Shown one piece after another: positions 35,440 to 46,737 of a DNA stretch of 64,000 bases. The stretch is from the NCBI GenBank assembly GCA_024138015.1, contig JAMXBB010000008.1, positions 62,001-126,000 on the forward strand, written 5' to 3'. The notes under the pieces were generated by a model, which saw only the letters and a program-made list of their open reading frames with translations, was not told the DNA's origin and made no database searches. The stretch comes from Lumnitzera littorea. Lineage: Eukaryota; Streptophyta; Magnoliopsida; Myrtales; Combretaceae. Numbering within the stretch: position 1 is the first letter of the stretch; every line of letters begins with the position of its first letter. A program made the position numbers and the translations under genes.

Positions 35440-37554
35440 TATTACATGACGAGGTACAAACTACGCTTATTAGGCAAGTATACCTATCAAGTAAAAGCAT
35501 AAAGGACTTTAAGAGTCTAGGGTTGATGATCCCACAAAGACTAAACATTTACTCACCTATACTAAATTACTCTAATTAATAATGGGTTGCAATATTGATG
35601 ATAGTTGAATGAAAATTAAGAAACAAAGACTACTAAGAAATTACTATGAATGCAACAATAAAACAAAACTAAAAAACCATATATGGGGATATCTAAACTC
35701 TAATCACTAAGAGTGTAACATGTAGTAGCTTAAGGGTTTTAATGAATTTCTTAGTCTTATTATCTAAAGGAATTCGATTACTAATTTTATGGGAATTGCT
35801 TCTCTATTAAATTATAATCCTAATTACATTTTACCATAATTGCTTTTAGAATAGAACTCCTTAAAGCAACATCAAGAATAGGAATTTCATAAAACCAAGA
35901 AGAAACAAATTTCAATTCTAAAAGGAATCTATAGTTTATCTCTAAGCTTATAGCAAATCTCTTCAATTACGATAGATCTATTTCAGTTTATTCACTTCAC
36001 TAAATGGAATGAGGGAAAAATATAATTAGAATTCTTGAGGAATGTAAATAACTTAAAAATAGACACGTAATAGAACTTTAATAACTAAATTACCCTTGAT
36101 TCATTTTCTTTCTCAAGTAATTCTAAAGTAATAAGTGATGATGGTGGTGGAAATCGATTGCGAGGGCAGAGGCAATGGTAATGGTAGACGGCGGTAGCAG
36201 TAGTTGATGATGATGGCGGTGGCAGTGGCGGTGGCTAAGATAACAGCTTGGAGGTGAGGTAAGGGTAGTTGCGGCGGTGGTGACGACAGTAGTGGTGGTG
36301 GTGATGATAACGATGGTTAGAGGTAGTGGTAGCGACAGCAGTGGTGATGGTGGTAGTGATGATAATGGCGATAGCGATAGCGATGGCGATGGCGATGGCG
36401 ATGGCGGCGGCAATAATGATGGGTGATGGTAGTAGCAACAATGTGATGGTAATAGTGTTGGTGGTGGTTGTAATTATGGCGTCGACGGCTGTTATAGTGG
36501 TAGTAATGGTGATCGGTGGTGATGGTGGTCATCGTTAAATTGATATGAGGTTATTTTTGGAAAAAATGTGAAATTTTGTAAAGAATCGTGATTCTTCGGT
36601 TGAATTAAGGAATCCATATTACTTAATTTTATATAATAGAGATTCTTAAGGAATTGCAATTAGAAGACAAAAAACCAATTGAATGCTATAATAAGGAATA
36701 AGGGGGGAATTGAATTCCAATTCCCCTTAAGTGAACAAGGCATTTATGTATTGGCCTCATAACTATAATACATAAAATCAGATAAATAACTTGAGACACT
36801 AAAATAACAACTTAATTTATACAAAACACGTAATTGAATTAACAAGAATAAGATAATTTCATTAAAATAGAGCAATTATCGTATGCTATAGTGTTACCTT
36901 AATGGCTTACAAGTCTATATATAAAAGCTTTACACTACAATCATGATGAAGATGAAAACTTGTATGATAAAAATAAAATAAACCTTAAGAAAAGAGTCTC
37001 TCTCGCTCTCTCTCTCTCTCTCTCTATGCATGTGTCTCTCTTCTATTTATAATATATGGACTAAATATTCTCCAAATGGCAAGTAAATTACAAGTCTACG
37101 AGTAGGTATACGAGCATGGAGGTTATGCGTAAACCATTCCTTATAATAATTCTCAAGAAATTTTCTTGAAATTGATGATGAAGGGATTGTGGTAAGAGAC
37201 CATGGTCAAATCTTATCCAAAAATCCTTCACACTTCCATTAGAAATGATGGATGTGGGCTTCACAGCTAAGGAACACAACCGTGAAGGGTAACTATGGTT
37301 ATCTTCCTCCTTACTTTATTCTTAAACAAATTTTCTTTGACACTTACTATATTCAAACTATCCTTCAAAAGAGATGTAATTCCTCTAAAAAGTTACTTAT
37401 ATTCTCATCTTTTCATCTCATTACTTCATCTAAGTCCTAAAATTAAAAATAACAAATCAATAGTAATTTAAGTGGAATTATATCAAAATAACTTAAAATA
37501 TCTACAAAAAATAATAGAAAGGATGAGTATAATTTTACACTCATCAAATTTTCC
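35440..37554 (-). repeat. Probable LTR of a minus-strand Athila-like element
   Basis: On the minus strand it would start at 37554 with TGATGAGTGTAAAATT, preceded by a degenerate purine tract (AAGTAAGGGAAAATT). This layout fits Athila/Tat 3' ends. GGCAAGTATACCTATCAAG with a GTGGGATCATC-like segment at 35465-35545 is wording often seen near LTRs of these elements. The left limit is a guess. A GGN-rich block and a MITE-like end (36120-36740) interrupt it. Confidence 0.45.
36120..36536. repeat. GGTGGC/GATGGC-rich trinucleotide and hexanucleotide array
   Basis: Imperfect GGT, GAT and GGC triplets cover more than 400 bases, including a GCGATG hexamer run at 36366-36405. All six-frame ORFs here are products of the repeat. 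It stands out because its GC content is well above the surroundings. Confidence 0.85.
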
Positions 37555-37745
37555 CTTACTTGAAAATTTATTTATCCTCATGAAAATAAATCAATCCCTT
37601 AATAAGGATTGATATAGAAATCTGGACAAGATTTTATGTAAACTACTATTATTCAAGAATCATTTAAAAAAAATTGAATTAACCCCACAAATAGGCATTG
37701 CTTAACTTGTACATTCATCTCCTTGTTCACTTTTTCAATACATCA
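37555..37745 (-). other. 3' untranslated part of the Athila-like element, first piece
   Basis: Non-coding. It continues at 41063-41618 after the inserted short LTR element. Purine-rich on the minus strand near 37555-37600. Confidence 0.4.
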
Positions 37746-38056
37746 TGCCATCGGTTGATTTGTGTCTCAATGTGTTAACACTTGTAAAACAAGAAAATGA
37801 ACATGGGAGATACTAAAGGGTGCTCTAATGTGGTCACTCTAATACTTAAGTAAGTTCTATTGTCATGTGAGAAGGATCGTAAAGTGGTTATGAGAATGAG
37901 AGAATAAAGAAGAGGGTCTCCTTACTTAGTGGTCTTCTCTAGTATTTATAGTGAGTTAATAGAAATTATACCTAAATTGGATTATCAGCCTAGGCTTAAG
38001 TATTGGACCGGCCAATATAAGCCCATATAATAATTATTAAAAAATGCTTATCAATA
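37746..38056 (-). repeat. 3' LTR of the IMP4-carrying element
   Basis: 311 bases, TGCCATCGGT to TATCAATA on the plus strand. Pairs with 40766-41062. Confidence 0.75.
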
Positions 38057-38154
38057 CTTACCTCCCACTCTCTTTGGTGACATAGTTGGAAAAGAGGGTA
38101 TCTAGAGAGGTTCATTTTGTAGGATTTCTGGAAAGGTTTATAATTCAAGCCTAA

Positions 38155-38435
38155 ATAGGCTAATTGCTAGAAGAAGGAAAGGCCTGAAGAGGCGAAAAGC
38201 AAGAGTAATCGGAGTACTTATAATTGTATGCTAGGAAAAACAAAGGCTTGAAGAAGTTGGAGCACCTAAAGAAGCAAAGACCTGAAGAGGTTAGTATGCT
38301 TGAAGAGGCGAGAGCCTGAAGAGGCGAGAGCCTGAAGAGACCAATGTACCTGAAAAGGCAAGGGCCCAAAGAGGCCAAAACACTTGGAGAGGTGGAGGCC
38401 TAAAGAGGCCAATGTACTTGAAGAGGCTAGGTAAG
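38155..38435. repeat. Minisatellite of CTGAAGAGGC units
   Basis: Fifteen or more diverged units based on CCTGAAGAGGC(G/C)AGAG, each about 15-24 bases. The ORFs over it (38160-38378 and 38266-38460, minus) read as Ser/Leu-rich repeats and are not credible genes. It lies just inside the 3' LTR. Confidence 0.85.
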
Positions 38436-39340
38436 CATGTAGGTCATCTAAACTGAGCACAACTTGTGCTAAGTAGAGCCATAAAATAGGTTAGTTGGTC
38501 TCTATTCCATTAATAGATAAGACTTTAGTACTAGATGTTGAATTTGAGTGTTTAACCCATTACCATTTGATGGCTTAGGGTTTTCAAGTAGGTCGTTGTC
38601 TATTTATTAGACAAAGTAATTAAGTTTATACTAACTCGTTATTCGTAGTGTGTAAGACTTAGAGCTATTAAGAGTTGCCTATTAGCGAATTATACCTACG
38701 TGGTTTAAAATGGAGGCATTTGTTTAACCCTCGTCTGTTTTAAAGTTCTCATACTTGTCTCCAAAAGAGCAGAAATTAGCTTACTAAGAATTGAATCAGT
38801 CATTTCAAGTACACAAAACTCCCAATGATTTCAATAAATGCCCAACATAGGGGAGCAATGCTTCACCGAATCATAATGAGGAAGTCCTTGTTGCTAAGGA
38901 CTCCTTGGATGTTCAGCCTCGCATTTCACCTGGGTGCATGGAGGAATATTTGGCTAATCCAATTGTCATTCAGTGTATTAGGATAGGTCAGCATAGCCTT
39001 TGAATTTTAGTTTCTTAGTTGCCTCGATACTCGGACTTGTCAATGGAAACATCATGTCAATAATAGAAATTGGTAGAACAATACAATTGAAATTGGTGTC
39101 CAAGAACTCAGAAATTATCTTTCACTTGACCTTGTTCATGCTTAGATTAGAGTTGACATGAACGGCTTAGATTGTTGTTCGGCAAGTTGAAACATGTGGC
39201 TTGGTGATGTAATTTGTCCAATGTCACACTTTCTGTCAGCGTATTTACTCTCTTTAAGAGGACCAGGTTCGACATGTCATCACGCAACTCAGAAATGGAA
39301 CGAGGACTGCTCTCATGCTCATCCTCCGACAAAGTCGAGT
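38436..39340. other. Unassigned interior of the IMP4-carrying element
   Basis: Single-copy looking and less AT-rich than the flanks. I do not recognise a protein on either strand. It could include sequence from another host locus. Confidence 0.4.
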
Positions 39341-39864
39341 CCTCGTCATGTTGCTATATTCCTGGTAAAGTGCAATTCAAATCAAGGACTGATTTCCTTA
39401 AGCTTCACCGACTTTGGGCCTATAGGCCTCTTGTAAATATGATGCCTGAAAGAAATGTATTCAGACTGATTTGCAATAGTGACTATCCGCTTTATATTTG
39501 GCTTAGGCACGGGGAATAAATGATTGAAAATATTGGTAGCCTTTTGTCCCAACTTAGTTGTGAATTTGTCAAATATTAAATGTAGGTATGCCTTAGGCAT
39601 TGTTCCAATTGCCTTCTTGTCCTTGATGTCAAGTTGGGTGACCACATTGAGTAGCCCAAAGTATGCAGTTGGACCAAAGGGTAGATGGATGAAAATTATA
39701 CCATTTGGTACACTAAGATGTTCACGAACCAAAATAACATCCATAAAATCATGTGCTCGGCAAGTCTCAATAATTTTAGATATAACTTGACTACCACGAT
39801 TCCTCCATTGCGCCTTAGGAAAGACGAATTTCAGTTCCACTTTGACAAGAAAATTCACATTCAT
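39341..39864 (-). pseudogene. IMP4: Fragment of U3 snoRNP protein IMP4 (Brix domain) captured by the element
   Basis: IMP4 is a nucleolar Brix-domain protein that works with IMP3 and MPP10 in the U3 snoRNP for 18S rRNA processing. The minus frame 39382-39864 (160 codons, no stop) contains HLPFGPTAYFGLLNVV at residues 60-75, HLFPVPKP at 115-122 and YISFRHHIY at 136-144. All are IMP4 hallmarks in their usual order and spacing. Similarity starts abruptly at about residue 6 (VELKFVFPKAQ) and runs past the terminal stop into FELHF-like sequence near 39360 before it ends. It covers roughly the middle half of a protein of about 290 residues. No intron is visible across the fragment. It lies in the same orientation as the element. 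The initiating Met is fortuitous. It is a fragment without the N- and C-terminal parts. Confidence 0.85.
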
Positions 39865-40740
39865 CTGTCATCGCCGAGCCCAGTAACACAGGTTTATCAC
39901 TCAAGCGAGGGCAATAAGTTCATGAGATGTAGGCTTGGTGAAGTTTGACTAATGAACTCGGATGAGTCGGCACAACTGTTTTTCGACACTTATGGGAGCT
40001 TTGTCTGCTAGCTACCTAACCTGGTTTAGTTACTACTCGGCATTTGGACGTTTGGACTATGAGAAGAAAACAACTTGGCATAATCATATTAGAGCAGCTC
40101 GATAGGACCTGTCCCATTCTACAGCTCGGCATCAAACTTCGAGTGTATAGCTCAGTCTCGTCAAGTCGATATGCAATTAAAGTATATATAAACCGTCGGA
40201 CATACCGAAAACCAGGCATGGCAGTTGATCAAGGTAGTTTTTCTTATCTTAAACTGCAAATTTTTTCAAAGTGTGTTAGCATGGCAGTTATCTAAAGCGG
40301 TTTTTCTCTTTTCATGGTGCAAACAAATCTCTGAAAATGTTGAAAGGGAGAAAAAATCTGTCCTTCATGAAATGAAAAATAAAAATATCGTCTCCAAATA
40401 GTCTTTACATACTTATGGAAGTAGGAATCATAAAGAATCATAAAGAATCAGAAAATTGTAAATTTCTCGCCCATATCCAGGATGAAAAGGTTACAAACGA
40501 CCCATAACCATGGCCGTTTAAGTTTAGCCAACATACATGGCCACAGTGGTCATAAATCATCTTTATCTTGTCATCCCATAACTGCAACTTTCGAAATTCA
40601 TGCTACTTTTGAAAATGGGCATGATCTAGAATCTAATACAGGACTCAAATAAAGGATTCTTCTATACAGAAGATGGATGTAGATTTCAAAAGAAAACTAA
40701 AGGGCGAAAATTTTTACTCGAGAATTATAATAAGAATCAT
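39865..40740. other. Unassigned 5' interior of the IMP4-carrying element
   Basis: No protein recognised. A short tandem CATAAAGAAT repeat is at 40430-40450. It would be the leader between the primer site and the IMP4 fragment. Confidence 0.4.
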
Positions 40741-40745
40741 CTCGA

Positions 40746-40765
40746 TTCCTATAGATGGCACTAAT
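40746..40765 (-). other. Primer-binding region of the IMP4-carrying element
   Basis: The minus strand reads ATTAGTGCCATCTATAGGAA directly after the LTR end. Compared with the common ATTGGCGCCGTCTGTGGGAA block, the differences are mostly G to A, as expected from decay. Confidence 0.65.
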
Positions 40766-41062
40766 TGTTGTCGGTTAATTTTTGTCTCAGTGTGCAAACA
40801 TTTACAAAACAAAAAAACAATGCCAGAAGATATTTTGGTATGACCACTCCAATATCTAAGCTAGCCCTCTTATCATGTGAGAAAGATCGTAAAGTGATTA
40901 TGAGAATGAGAGAATGAAAAAAGGGTCCCTTTACCTGGGGTCTTCTCTGATATTTATAGTAGGTCAATAGAAATTATACTCGGACTGAATTATTAGCTTA
41001 ACCTTAAGTATTGGGTCAACCAATATAAACTCATAATAATTATCAGAAAATACCTATCAACA
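40766..41062 (-). repeat. 5' LTR of the IMP4-carrying element
   Basis: 297 bases, TGTTGTCGGT to TATCAACA on the plus strand. The minus-strand word CTATAAATATCAG (40945-40957) could be its TATA box. Confidence 0.75.
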
Positions 41063-41618
41063 TATCCCAAAAACAAAATACTAAAATTCAATAGTTAATT
41101 CCTATGAACTATGTTTAACCATGAAATTTAACCAAAGTTTCTCATGAATCAATCCGATTTTTATTTAATTAGAGAAAAACCATACATGACTCCTTTCTAT
41201 TTAACTAAGATGTATGTAAATCTTTTCCAACTCTAATAAACACCATAATCAAGAGTAAATACATGTTGTAGCTACTCATCCTTGCTCATTCCCCTAACAT
41301 AAGGTTCTATTGATATACTCTTTAACTTAATTCCCTTTCAAGGATTATTAGTAACAAGAACACACTTTGCTCTTTTAAGAGACTAAAGCCGATCCTTACT
41401 AATTCAACTATTTTTATAATTAATATTGATAGTAGAAAAGTTCTTACTTGTCTGAGGTACTAAAACCGATCCTAATCAATTTTTCTTTCATTAACCTTTC
41501 TCTTTTTCTTCTCTTTTTTTCCTTTTAGTAATTAGTAGCAGAAAGGAATCTCACTCTTCTAAGAAACTGAGACTAACCCTTACGAACTACTTTTTATCAA
41601 TTTATTCTTAATGTTTGT
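41063..41618 (-). other. Athila-like 3' region with three diverged ~90-bp repeats
   Basis: On the minus strand, GTAAGGATCGG(C/T)TTTAGTC followed by TTAAAAGAGCAAAG-like text occurs three times between 41340 and 41600. The same unit occurs three times on the plus strand at 58800-59030. Shared wording shows that both regions belong to the same element family in opposite orientations. Confidence 0.6.
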
Positions 41619-42190
41619 TGTAAACCCCACAACTAGTCATTCGAGGTTTCGATTGGATGAAAGACTTGATCGAACCTAAATTATAAAGTAAAGTTAGAAA
41701 TATTAGTAAAAATGATCCCGTAAGTTTGAATCTAAGAAAATAAGCAACAAAATAAAAGACTGTAAAAATTTCAAATTTTAAATATATAACTCGTTATTTA
41801 TCGAAAATGCGTAAAATGCATTCCAATAATTAACTAATTGCTAGAGATAAATTATATGTATACTAAAAATAATAGAATGACCTAAATAATATTTAGGAAT
41901 ATTTATTTGTACTATATATGAATTTACATATAGGTATAAATATACGTAATTACTTAAAATACACGAAATATGCTAAAATAATACTAAATACTTAAAGAAA
42001 ATTCATAATTAATTAAGGAAAAATCAAGAAAAATCAGGAAAAATCAAGAATGATCCAGAATTGGGTCATGGCAGCTGGGAAAAATAAGAAAAAAAATCAG
42101 CTAATTAAATTAAGGCAACTCAAAAGCTAAAAATTAATGGATTTGGACAATATCTTGTCCAATTTAATGCATAATAATTACCCTAAAGCT

Positions 42191-42200
42191 CTATAAATAG
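42191..42200 (+). promoter_or_regulatory. TATA box of the giant LTR
   Basis: CTATAAATAG, present at the equivalent place at 63424-63433 and, inverted, at 46167-46176. About 165-250 bases downstream are a GC-rich hairpin and a splice-donor-like site, which fits a Ty3 LTR promoter with a leader. Confidence 0.6.
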
Positions 42201-42363
42201 CAAGAAAAATTCAGAAGCTCACTTAGACAGTTAGAAATCAGAGAAAATTAGGAAGAGGTGAAAATTCAGAGAAAAATTCGGGTTAAAAAAAATAGGAAAA
42301 ACTGTGCAATTAGGACCTTTAAAGGGAACCCACACCAAATGAGCAGCTGAGAGTAGACAGCTA

Positions 42364-42383
42364 CCACCACCACATGGTGGTGG
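42364..42383 (+). other. GC-rich hairpin in the LTR leader
   Basis: Arms CCACCACCA and TGGTGGTGG with a two-base loop, followed by a strongly GC-rich segment to about 42435 and by GGTGAGT at 42444-42450, a good 5' splice-site match. The hairpin recurs at 63598-63616 and, inverted, near 45980-46005. Confidence 0.65.
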
Positions 42384-43844
42384 CAGCGCCCAAACCGGCC
42401 GACAAGGCCACGGCGGCAGGCGGTGGCCAGAGTCACCCAAATTGGTGAGTCCGATTTCTAGCCCGATTTTGTGTAATTTTGTAAAAATAGTAAATATTAT
42501 TAGAAAATTATGAATTTTGTTATTCTAAAATATTTTTGTATGTAGTTTCTAGGAAAAATTTTATTTTGATGAAAATATGTCTCGTGATATAGGGTCCTTA
42601 AGAAATCATGCAAAACTGAGCATGTTTTGATTTAGAAATAAATGATCTTAGGAGTGTAGTTTTGAACCCAAAATTTTTGTGTAGACTACTTAGATGATAT
42701 AAAACAGTGCTAAGAAGCCCGTTTTCAAAAATTAATTTTTGAAATTTTTAGATAATTTTTAGGCTTTAAAATGAGGCATAAAAATGGATAATTTAGGGTT
42801 AATAAAGTAATTAAATGGTTAATTACTGATTTAGTGAATAAGTATATGTTTTAGGATGTTGAAATTTGATGAAGTATGATACTTGTAGCATTAAGGGTGT
42901 TAGATGTAATTATTAGGTTAATTATATAGTAAATAAATAATATGGAAAAATAGTACAGTTTAAGTTAATTTTGTAAATTAGGGTAATTAGATGTAAAATC
43001 TGATTTAGGATGAATTTAGATATTTTGAAATGATAATTAATGTTGGGAGAAAGTAATTAGAGTGATAAAAATATTATATGTGTATTATGTACATAATAAG
43101 TAAGAGTACATAATACACAATTATTAGAAATATAATAAATAGAAAATATTATAATAAAATTTAATATTATGATAATAATAAAAATGTACAATAAATCTGA
43201 TAGGAAACTTGAATTTATTGAATTAGATGAAAAATGTAAAAATTTCTCACATCATGAGTAAAATCGATACACTAATAAGGATTTAAGTGTACCAGGTGAA
43301 ATAAAATACTAATTAGAGGTAATAATAGTATTTAGGAGATCGAGAAGTAATGTGATTAATTTCACATTATGAGTTGAAACGAATTTCTAGGGTTCGAGTA
43401 TAAAACAATACTTAGAAATCGAACTAAAACCTAATTCAAAAATCGATGCGGAAATCGAACCCGAACCTAACCCAAACCTAGAATAATTGTAAAAGACTTA
43501 AGACCTAAATAATTAAGTATATTAAACCCTAAACAAAACATAACAATAAACGTTATAGAATAAAATGAACCTATAATAGTTATATGAAAAACTGAAACCA
43601 CGTTTGTGTTATAGGGATGATCAGTGATGGCCTGAGCAAGTCAGACCTCGAGTGAGCAAGCGAGGAGTCGAGGTAAGTTGGGATTAATACGATGCTATAT
43701 TTTAAAGGCTTAAGATTATGCTTGGTTGTGCTTGTTAGATAGTTGGATGTGTGCATGTGCTTGATTATGAATGCTATGATTCTGTTTGTTGTTCTGGATT
43801 GTATTGTATGATTTGTATAAAATGATTGATCATCCTAAACTAGA

Positions 43845-46737
43845 TGTCATGCCCTGAAGCGGCAGAGTCGTAATAGCCCCGCCGTATAAACCATCCTAAG
43901 ATAGAAGTTGGCCTTACAACTGTTATCTTAAACCTAATCTACACAAGGCGTCAACGACTAACCCGCTTTGAAGTAAACAGTTTGTAATTTAAATAAATCA
44001 TTAATCTAAGAAAGTGAGGAAATATATATATGCTATAATTCAACTATTGTAATTAAAGTTTACAATATTTCTCTATAATATATCTAGCTATTACAGTATT
44101 CGGAAATGAAAAATTCTAAAGTAAAAGCTTAAACCTTAAAAATATATGTTTATTCTTCACACGTTTTTCCTCACTCCCTAGGATCCAGCAGTTACTAGCT
44201 TCAGAGTAGTAGTTTGCCGCTTCTTAGCCAGCACCTGCATGACGTTTATAGGGATGTGAGCAATCACAACTCAGTAAGTTAAGACGGAAAACTTAAAACT
44301 ATATCAGAAACACAACAAGGTTTTCAATCACTTATTAGATGCAATGCATGTGTAAGCAAATGCCATCGCACGACGTTGTTCGGCCCATTGTGAGATTAAA
44401 GAAATTGTGCCCGCTCTAATCCGGGTTGAGGAGTTGCCGTTAATGCAACAGCTCACGACCAAACCCAGGCTTGTGTAATGGAGACCTTGCTCCTCCCGCG
44501 ACTACCTTCAAACCACTATCTTCACCCTCGCTGCGACCTCCTCTCTTGTCACTTAGTTCGACTGAGAATGAAGAAAGGACCATTTTGCAATCCTGTACTA
44601 TCCCTTTCGAAGGGGTCGGTATTTGGCCGGAGAGTCCTAAGTTCTCTTAACGGGTTGCCATGCATATCCGATTATGATTATTGGTCAGATATTTAATTAA
44701 GTTCAGTTTAGGGTGATCAATCCTTTTATACAATTCATATAATATGTACTAAAGCAACAAATAGAATCATAACATCACCCATAATCAAGTACATGCACAC
44801 ATTCAACTATCTAACAAGCACAACCAAGCATAATCTTAAGCCTCCAAAATATAGCATCGTATTAATCCCAACTTACCTCGACTCCTCACTCACTCACTCG
44901 AGGTCCAATTTGCTCAGGCCATCGCCGATCATTCCTATAACACAAACGTGGTTTCAGCTTTTCATATAACTATTATAGGTTCGTTTTATCCTATAACTCT
45001 TATTGATATGTTTTATTTAGGGTTTAATATACCTAATTATCTAGGTCTTAAGTTTTTTATAATTATTCTAGGTTTGGGGTTAGGTTCGGGTTCGGTTTCC
45101 GCATCAATTTCTAAATTAGGTTTTAGTTCGATTTCTAAGTCCTAAACATGCTCGAATCCTAATGTGAAATTAATCACATTAAGCTCAATTATTCAAATAT
45201 CCTATTGGGTCTTAATTTAATATTCTAAGCTATTCGGTACACGCTAGTCCTAATTAGGGTATCGGATTTATTCCCGATGTGAGAAAATCTTACTTTTTTA
45301 TATAATTACCTAAAATTTAATCTTAACTCAGATTTAATATTATTCTGATTTTTACTCTAATGTTATCTAAATAACCCTAATTTTTTAGATTTATTAATTT
45401 ACAATTTCACATATTACTAATTTCTTATATTAATTACCTAATTTCCTAAATTAACCATACTTAATACTCCAAAGGTTAGGATTAGGGTTCCACATCAGAG
45501 ATTAACATCCCTAAACATTTAATTACTATCTAACTCAGTAATTAATATCTTAATCATCTAATTAACTCTAAATTACCTAATTTTTCCATTATTTTAGGGC
45601 TAAAAATTAACTTAAAAATTTCAAAAATTAATTTTAAAAAAATGGCTTCATAGCATTGTTCTATATCACATGAGCATCCTACAGAAAAAAAAATTGAGCT
45701 CCAAACTACACTCCTAAGCCTATTTATTTTCTGTTCTAATCATGCTCGATTTTGTACAATTTCTTAAGGACCCTATATTTTCAGATGTGATTAAACTAAA
45801 TTACTATTTTTCCCTAAATCTACATACAATAAAACCTCAGAATAACAAGTTTCATAATTTTCTAAAACTATTTACTATTTTTACAAAATTACACAAGAAT
45901 CGGGCTGAAAATCGGACTCACCGATTTGGGTGGCTTCGGCCACCGCCGGCCGCCATAGCCTTGTTGGCCAGCCTGGGCGCTGCCACCACCGTGTGGTAGT
46001 GGTGGTCATCCACTCCCAGCTACTCGTCTGGTGTGGGTTTCCTTTAAAAGCCTTAATTGCACAGTTTTTTCTAATTTTTTTCTAAACTAAATTTTCTCTC
46101 AATTTTCGCCACTCTCAAATTTTCTCTGATTTGTATCTATCCAAATGAGCTTTTGAATTTTTCTTGCTATTTATAGAGCTTTAGTGTAATTATTGTGCAT
46201 TAAATTGGACAAGGCAATTACCTTATCCCTTGATTTTTGGCTTTTATGTTGTCTTAATTTAATTAGTTGATTTTTCTTTTTCAGGTTCTGACTTGCCACA
46301 ACCAAATTTGCATCATTCCACACTCTTCCGATTTTTTTCTGATTTTTCCACAATTAATTTATAATTTTCTTTAATTATTTACTAAGTTTTTGGCCAATTT
46401 AGGTAATTTCGCATATTTTTATCTACACGTAAATAAATGTGGGGTATATGTGAACATTCTTAATTATTCTTTTGGTCATTCTAAAATTTTTAGTATACAT
46501 ATAATCTATCTCTAGTAATTTATTAGTTGTTAGATTACACTTTTTGCCTTTTTGGTAATTAGCAATTATTATGCTTAAAATTTGAAAATTTTATAGTCTC
46601 CTATTTTATTACTTATTTTCTTAAATTCAAGTTTACAGGGTCATTTTTATTAATATTTCTCTCAATAGTTTATAATTTAGGCTTGATTGGATCTTTCAGC
46701 CGATCAAAACCTTGAGTGAGTGGTTATGGAGCTTACA
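43845..46737 (-). mobile_element. Giant solo LTR (TSD CTAGA) inside another solo LTR
   Basis: On the plus strand it runs from TGTCATGCCC to GAGCTTACA, flanked by CTAGA at 43840-43844 and 46738-46742. It is 2893 bases and is the inverted homologue of the surrounding LTR. Excising it with one TSD restores the outer LTR (ATCCTAAACTAGA joined to CTTAATTTAATA). TATA box, GC-rich leader and GTGAGT site are all in the minus orientation. Confidence 0.92.

Larger units (their letters stand above)
37746..41062 (-). mobile_element. Non-autonomous short-LTR element carrying an IMP4 fragment
   Basis: Direct repeats of about 300 bases (37746-38056 and 40766-41062) share wording along their length (for example GAAAGATCGTAAAGTG and GTCTTCTCTGATATTTATAGT). 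On the minus strand the right copy is followed by ATTAGTGCCATCTATAGGAA, close to the ATTGGCGCCGTCTGTGGGAA block found next to the 5' LTR of many plant Ty3-type elements. A purine tract (GAGTGGGAGGTAAG) precedes the left LTR. The 2.7-kb interior has no gag or pol, only a minisatellite, unassigned sequence and part of a host gene. Flanking 5-mers (CATCA, TATCC) match only in part. It would depend on another element for its enzymes. Confidence 0.75.

Noticed and set aside
36123..36538. Overlapping ORFs on both strands over the GGN-rich array
   Set aside because: Their residues (runs of Ser-Pro, His-His, Ile-Thr) are the direct product of triplet repeats, and they exist on both strands at once.
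38155..38435. CRISPR-like regular repeats
   Set aside because: Units are contiguous and diverged with no spacers of constant length, and the sequence is clearly plant retroelement DNA.
39147..39519. Several overlapping ORFs next to the IMP4 fragment
   Set aside because: They are on both strands and without recognisable domains. Only the minus frame 39382-39864 shows a known family.
37741..41067. Exact TSD for the IMP4-carrying element
   Set aside because: The flanking 5-mers CATCA and TATCC agree at three positions only, so I report the LTRs without claiming a TSD.
42231..42440. 69-codon minus-strand ORF in the giant LTR leader
   Set aside because: It is antisense to the LTR transcript and opens only because of the GC-rich hairpin block. 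The sense reading is the one repeated in other copies.
44478..44696. 72-codon ORF in the inner solo LTR
   Set aside because: It lies in the antisense direction of that LTR, and the equivalent region of other copies (for example 46744-47101) gives unrelated short frames, so there is no sign of coding constraint.
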